The notes below the pieces were generated by a model that was not told the DNA's origin, ran no database searches, and was given only the letters and a program-made list of their open reading frames with translations. DNA of 64,000 nucleotides from Homarus americanus (Eukaryota; Arthropoda; Malacostraca; Decapoda; Nephropidae): contig NW_024738608.1 in NCBI RefSeq assembly GCF_018991925.1, positions 480,248-544,247 on the forward strand. The letters are read 5' to 3'. A program made the position numbers and the translations under genes. This document shows, piece by piece, positions 60,006 to 64,000 of the stretch. Every line of letters begins with the position of its first letter. Within the stretch, counting starts at the first letter, position 1.

Positions 60006-61310
60006 GACATAGATAGATGGTGATAAGGGAGTGGGAAGGGCAGTAGAGGAAAGGATGGAGGAGGTACGTAAGATAGATGGTGATAAGGAAGATAGAGAGG
60101 GGAGTAAAGGAGATGGCATTGAGAGAAAGAGAGAGAATAGAAGATGATATTGAGAGAGAAAGAGTAGAAAAGATGGTACTGAGGGAGAGAGATAGAGACA
60201 GAAAAACAGACAGACAGACATAGAAAGACTGACAGAGATAGAAAGAGAAAGAGAGAGAGAAAGATATATAGAGAGAGCAGAAATAAGAGAATGGAGAGGA
60301 TACGTAATACAAAGATAAATAAAAGGATGTGTGAGAAACGAAAAAAACAAGGAAAACAAGAGAACAGCAGAATATAAGAAGGAATAACATAAATGGAAAA
60401 AAATAAATCGGTGAATAAAAAAAAAACAGATAATAAGAATAAGGATGATAGAAAACACAGATAAAAATACAGGGAAAGAGAAAAGAGAAAAAATCTAGTA
60501 ACGTAGGAGGGAAGAATAGAAGAAATCAAGAATGGATAAAATGAAAACATGGAAAAGAAGAGAAGGAGAAAGTTAAAAAAATGAGAAAAATGAGGGATAA
60601 AGAAAGATGATTGTAAATATAGATAATATAAACAGATACATAAAGAATACAATAAAATAAGGAAGAGGAAAATGAATGTATAGGAAATAGGGATAAAACA
60701 ATTAAAACAATAAAAGAAATGTATGATAAAGTACATAACAGGATGAAGAAGAGAAGACAGAGAAAGAAATAGCTAAAAGAGAGACTGAAAATAATGAATA
60801 CGAATGAATAAGAAAGACAGATAAACTGAGATAAAAGAAGGAGGGGGAAAACGAGAATAAAGACAAACATCATAAGTAGTGAGAAAAACGTGAAAGGAGT
60901 TTAATAAAAATAAGAACTGAGGAGACAGAGATAATAAGACGAAATGTTACTACGAAGAGAAAATAGTAAAAATGAAAGAAGAAAGCACAGAAGAATGAAA
61001 ACAAGAAAAGAAAAACTAGACAGATATAAAAGCTTGACTGAATTAAAATGACAAAAAAAAACAGAGGAACAAGAGAGAAAAAAGTAAATCATGAAAAAAA
61101 AAAAAACGATACCTCGAAGAAAAAACATCTAAAATGTACCGAATAAGAAAAAAAATCACAAATAAAAACAAGACGAAACTTAAACAAAAAAACAAAAACA
61201 AAACACGGAATATACATAAAACGATGAGGCAAAAATAAATAAGAATGAAAGAAAAGATGAAAAAAAAAATAGTTAAAGGAGAAAAAACAAATAACCAACA
61301 CTTACACGAT
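60006..61310. repeat. A-rich purine tract, 1.3 kb
   Basis: The + strand is rich in aaagaaaga/gagagaaag and later nearly T- and C-poor aaaaaaaacaga sequence. The minus strand is open in several frames as Phe/Leu/Ser-rich pseudo-proteins of up to 259 codons. This is compositional. A gatagatggtgataaggaag phrase recurs at 60011 and 60071 (a 60-bp step). Confidence 0.7.
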
Positions 61311-61612
61311 ATGTTAAGCAGCCACATCTATGCAAATCTGAATAAAATGTATTTCTCAGCATCTTGCAAGAGGAACGAAGAGAGGGAAGAAGCCAGCCTG
61401 AACTCTGCGGACCCAACAATTTGCAGGGACTAGACGAGGAAATGTGCTGATTGCCGTGACGTGTGAGAAGTAAAGGGGACGTGACGGTGATTTGTGTGAC
61501 GGGAGGGAGGGTGGGGGTGTGGTGTTTGATGAGGACGTATGGGATGGGGTTAATGAAAGGATGTGTTTTGAGGTTAGGTGATGAGGGACGTGTGATTCAC
61601 CCACAAACATAC

Positions 61613-61615
<3 letters not shown>
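61311..61615. other. Unique spacer
   Basis: No gene recognised. Confidence 0.4.

Positions 61616-61676
<61 letters not shown>
61616..61676. repeat. (CA)30 microsatellite
   Basis: A perfect run at the 5' border of the non-LTR element. Confidence 0.97.
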
Positions 61677-61678
<2 letters not shown>

Positions 61679-62317
61679 GTATACAGTGTATACACAACAT
61701 TCATACTTCCCAAGCTCACCTATGCCTCCCCCACCTGGTCTTCCTCCCTAAATGCCACACAACGTAAACACCTAGAAAAAGTGCAAAAGAGGGCATGCAA
61801 GATTATTCTCTCCCCTTCCTACTCCACATATCAAGAAGCGCTCAACACACTGACCCTTTCGACTCTCACTGACCATCACCACGGCCTCATCTGCAAATTT
61901 GGTAAGAAGCTTCTACACCATCCCCGACACCGGCCCCTACTACCACCTGAGATCCCCTGTCCGAGAATTGCTGTTCGACACCACAACCGCATCCAGCCCA
62001 TACGTGCACGAACTGATCGCTATAAGAACAGCCCAGTCCCAACCATTGTAAAAATTATCAATAACATGTAATAAATCAGTGTATTCACTCCCAGTAAACA
62101 CTGCTCCCTACACTGTCACTATGTTGAAATGAACTGTAGTTTGAGCTGATCCCCATCTAAGTTACTATATGTCTTATTTGTGTCACTTATGTCACTTGTA
62201 TATTATTTGTAATTCGTAACCCATTCCCCAAATATGTAACTGTATATTTTCAGCCTTCTGGCTGCCAAGCTCTTTCAATAAACCGTTAATTATTATTATT
62301 ATTATTATTATTATTAC
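61677..62317 (+). mobile_element. 5'-truncated non-LTR retrotransposon (ORF2 C-terminus, 3' UTR, tail)
   Basis: The open frame from the (CA)n to the stop at 62069-62071 reads VYTTFILPKLTYASPTW, then LEKVQKRACKIIL, then TLSTLTDHHHGLICKFGKKLL and ends PTIVKIINNM. YxxxILPKLTYASPxW and LExVQKRAxxxIL are the segments that follow the RT domain in Jockey/CR1-like ORF2 proteins. The frame is intact for about 130 codons. A 215-bp 3' UTR follows, with AATAAA at 62277-62282 and a (TTA)n tail at 62287-62317. Right after the tail comes acacacacac, so CA repeats lie on both sides. The catalytic RT and endonuclease parts are absent, so the copy cannot move by itself. Confidence 0.85.
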
Positions 62318-62728
62318 ACACACACTTAAAAAAAACACTAAACATACCCAAAGAACAAGATAAAAAAGACAAAAGAAGAACAAAGAGAATACCGAATAAA
62401 GAAGGAAGAGAAAACACCATAAAATAATAAAAGGAGGAATCAAAATAATCCCTCGCCATTACTGGGATTCAAGGGGAAAAATTAACCCAATAACACTCAC
62501 TAGTACACAATACCTTCTGGGTGGATCACAAATTACGACCACCCATCACCTCTCGAGTGGATAAACATACTTCAAAGTGAGTGAGTGAGTGAGAGTGAGG
62601 AGTTTTTTAAGGCGAACCCTCGAGGTGGGAGTGAAAATTTAAAATCCTCTTGATGTTTGAGACTTATAGCAGAGGAGCAATAAGATTTGGTGTACAGTAT
62701 ACCTGCTGAGGGGTTTATATAATTATGG

Positions 62729-62730
<2 letters not shown>
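62318..62730. other. Unique AT-rich spacer
   Basis: A gtgagtgagtgag patch lies near 62579. No gene recognised. Confidence 0.4.

Positions 62731-62805
<75 letters not shown>
62731..62805. repeat. (GA)37 microsatellite
   Basis: A perfect run. Confidence 0.97.
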
Positions 62806-62807
<2 letters not shown>

Positions 62808-63205
62808 GTTGTATGTGTGGGGGAACCATAAGGGGAAATAGGTGAGTGGAGTGATGGTATTGCTGGGAACAATTTCATATACAGTTGTAAAGCCTCCGTT
62901 CACAGACCTATTTAAGTACAGTACGAGTATGACAACAATGAATATTAAGTAACGTCAAGAAAGAATCGATACACGAGTTACATGACAAGAAAGATTACAT
63001 GTATGTTATGCTGGGTGTGTCGTTCCTTCCTGCCACCTATTGGTCGCTTTACACCTGTGAGATCCTGGATGACGACCTGTGTGACTTTAGCGAAGAAAGA
63101 GCCGTGGTATTATTTACACATAAGCTGAGACAACTACTATATTATATTTGTGGATTTAAAAACAAAAAATAAATGACAGCATACATCGTGAAGGACTAAG
63201 AATCA
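62806..63205. other. Unique spacer
   Basis: No gene recognised. Confidence 0.4.
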
Positions 63206-63212
63206 TCAGCGT

Positions 63213-63280
63213 AGCCCTGACCCTGGCCTTGCCCCTGACCCTGGCCTTGCCCCTGACCCTGGTCCTGGCACTGGCCTGGT
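63213..63280. repeat. 18-bp minisatellite (cctgaccctggccttgcc)
   Basis: Three to four copies of cctgaccctggccttgcc. A minus-strand frame of 110 codons (63156-63488) runs through it and reads RVRGKARVRGKARVRA. Outside the repeat it contains TCSATLAQVCGARFTVCTT, which I do not recognise. Confidence 0.85.
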
Positions 63281-63897
63281 AAGCACCTCTAATGGCACGG
63301 AAAAGAGCGACAAAGCAATATTCCCTAAGGTGCGTGGGACAGGTGTACTCGTGGGAGACCGACCAGACTTGCATTATTAATGCCTTGGCTGTTGTACAAA
63401 CTGTGAAACGTGCACCACAAACCTGTGCCAGAGTGGCTGAACATGTGTCGGGGTATCGAGTGGTCAGGTAGTAGTAGAAATTATCCAAGACGACCTGAGG
63501 TGTCCAGGGTAAAAGGAAAAATTATCAGTCTTCACTGGAAGCGAAAAGGAAATTAATTTCAACAGAGAATTGGTCACGGACATTATGCTTACAAGCTTTA
63601 AAACTGTTGTCACCTGTGTTGAGTTATATGGGAAGATCACCTATGGAAAGTAACGGCAGCTTGACAAGTGAAGACGTTCCTTCCATAAGTTATTACCTGC
63701 TGAACTTTTATCATAAAAAGGTAAAAAAGGCATCTTGATCAACTCCTCAGACACTGGTGTAGAGATTCCAGGTTGTCACTATAACAGGCGGATCAACCCA
63801 ATTATTACATCATAATGGAACCCAAGGTTGGTTGACGTCATTCACCTCGCCACACATCTTGGCAGTCCAGTCTGGAATACTTTGCCAGAGCTCATGA
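63281..63897. other. Unique spacer
   Basis: No gene recognised. Confidence 0.4.
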
Positions 63898-64000
63898 CAT
63901 AGTAGACGACTTAAGAAAAAAGCCTTGGATCTTGTTAAGAATAATCCACATTTGTGTGAAACTATTCAAGAGTTAGGAAAGAGAAAGAGTTTACCATCAT
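63898..64000 (+). CDS. Possible start of a coding fragment, runs off the window
   Basis: After a TGA at 63895-63897 the frame is open to the window end. It reads RLKKKALDLVKNNPHLCET, then IQELGKRKSLPS. It has the Lys/Leu/Asn/Glu balance and predicted helices of a real protein, unlike the repeat-derived frames elsewhere, and could be the N-terminal DNA-binding region of a transposase or a host exon. There is no start codon and no identified family. Length alone (34 codons) proves nothing. Confidence 0.2.

Noticed and set aside
59957..61327. Several minus-strand hydrophobic frames (up to 259 codons) resembling multi-pass membrane proteins
   Set aside because: They are the complement of a 1.3-kb A/GA-rich tract, where Phe, Leu, Ser and Tyr codons are forced by composition.
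63156..63488. 110-codon minus-strand frame with Cys-rich start and RVRGKA repeat
   Set aside because: The repeat part comes from an 18-bp minisatellite and the rest has no recognisable domain. It was left as unique DNA.

Overview
The window looks like intergenic DNA of an arthropod, most likely a decapod crustacean. The evidence is the very high density of long microsatellites ((CA)n, (GA)n, (TA)n, mostly 40-125 bp), interstitial TTAGG/CCTAA stretches (the arthropod telomere motif), tRNA-like SINE copies carrying a CCCAGCTGTAAATGGG-type body, and decayed non-LTR retrotransposon ORF2 fragments of the NRVVxxWNKL and WAGH types. The species cannot be fixed from sequence alone. A run of 100 N at 18901-19000 marks an assembly gap.

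I found no convincing host protein-coding gene, no intact tRNA or rRNA gene and no CRISPR array. The long open frames come from tandem repeats whose unit is a multiple of three, or from repeats that are open in every frame. The only credible protein-coding sequence is retrotransposon debris: reverse transcriptase (RT) pieces at 12.96-13.33 kb and 32.2 kb, C-terminal ORF2 pieces at 32.9, 33.2-33.5, 41.1 and 61.7-62.1 kb, and a very weak open end at 63.9-64.0 kb.

Layout. 0-5.3 kb: purine tract, then CTG/GTT/GGT triplet-rich DNA that has grown into minisatellites (15, 32, 63-78 and 94 bp units). 5.3-9.4 kb: unique AT-rich DNA with SSRs, a 55-bp tandem repeat and a SINE copy. 9.4-10.6 kb: degenerate ~40-bp array of GCGTCAC/GTGACGC cores. 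10.6-13.3 kb: unique DNA, SINE copies, a 70-bp repeat and an RT relic. 13.3-14.5 kb: G-rich 27-bp array lying inside the RT relic. 15.5-20.0 kb: CCTAA-type tracts around a 40-bp minisatellite and a 23-bp satellite of about 2.6 kb, gapped and with higher-order structure. 20.3-27 kb: alternating purine and pyrimidine tracts and triplet repeats. 27-34 kb: SSRs, 26-bp and 27-bp minisatellites (the latter with CRE octamers) and a cluster of retrotransposon relics. 34.8-37.4 kb: two adjacent 45-bp minisatellites. 37.4-48.3 kb: mostly unique AT-rich DNA with SSRs, 112-bp and 15-bp minisatellites and a retrotransposon 3' end. 48.4-48.8 kb: a second locus of the 34.8-kb repeat family. 51.2-53.4 kb: a 21-bp G-rich array of roughly 100 copies. 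53.6-56.2 kb: CAC-rich, pyrimidine and purine tracts. 56.2-64 kb: SSRs, one clear tRNA-derived SINE, an A-rich tract and a 5'-truncated non-LTR element.

The most unusual structure is the repeat family shared between 34.8-36.9 kb and 48.4-48.8 kb: the same 42/45-bp unit in opposite orientations, joined to the same hairpin-bearing flank in a different order. Next are the GCGTCAC array, the four evenly spaced TGACGTCA octamers and the mosaic 23-bp satellite. No operon-like or pathway-level gene cooperation can be claimed here.
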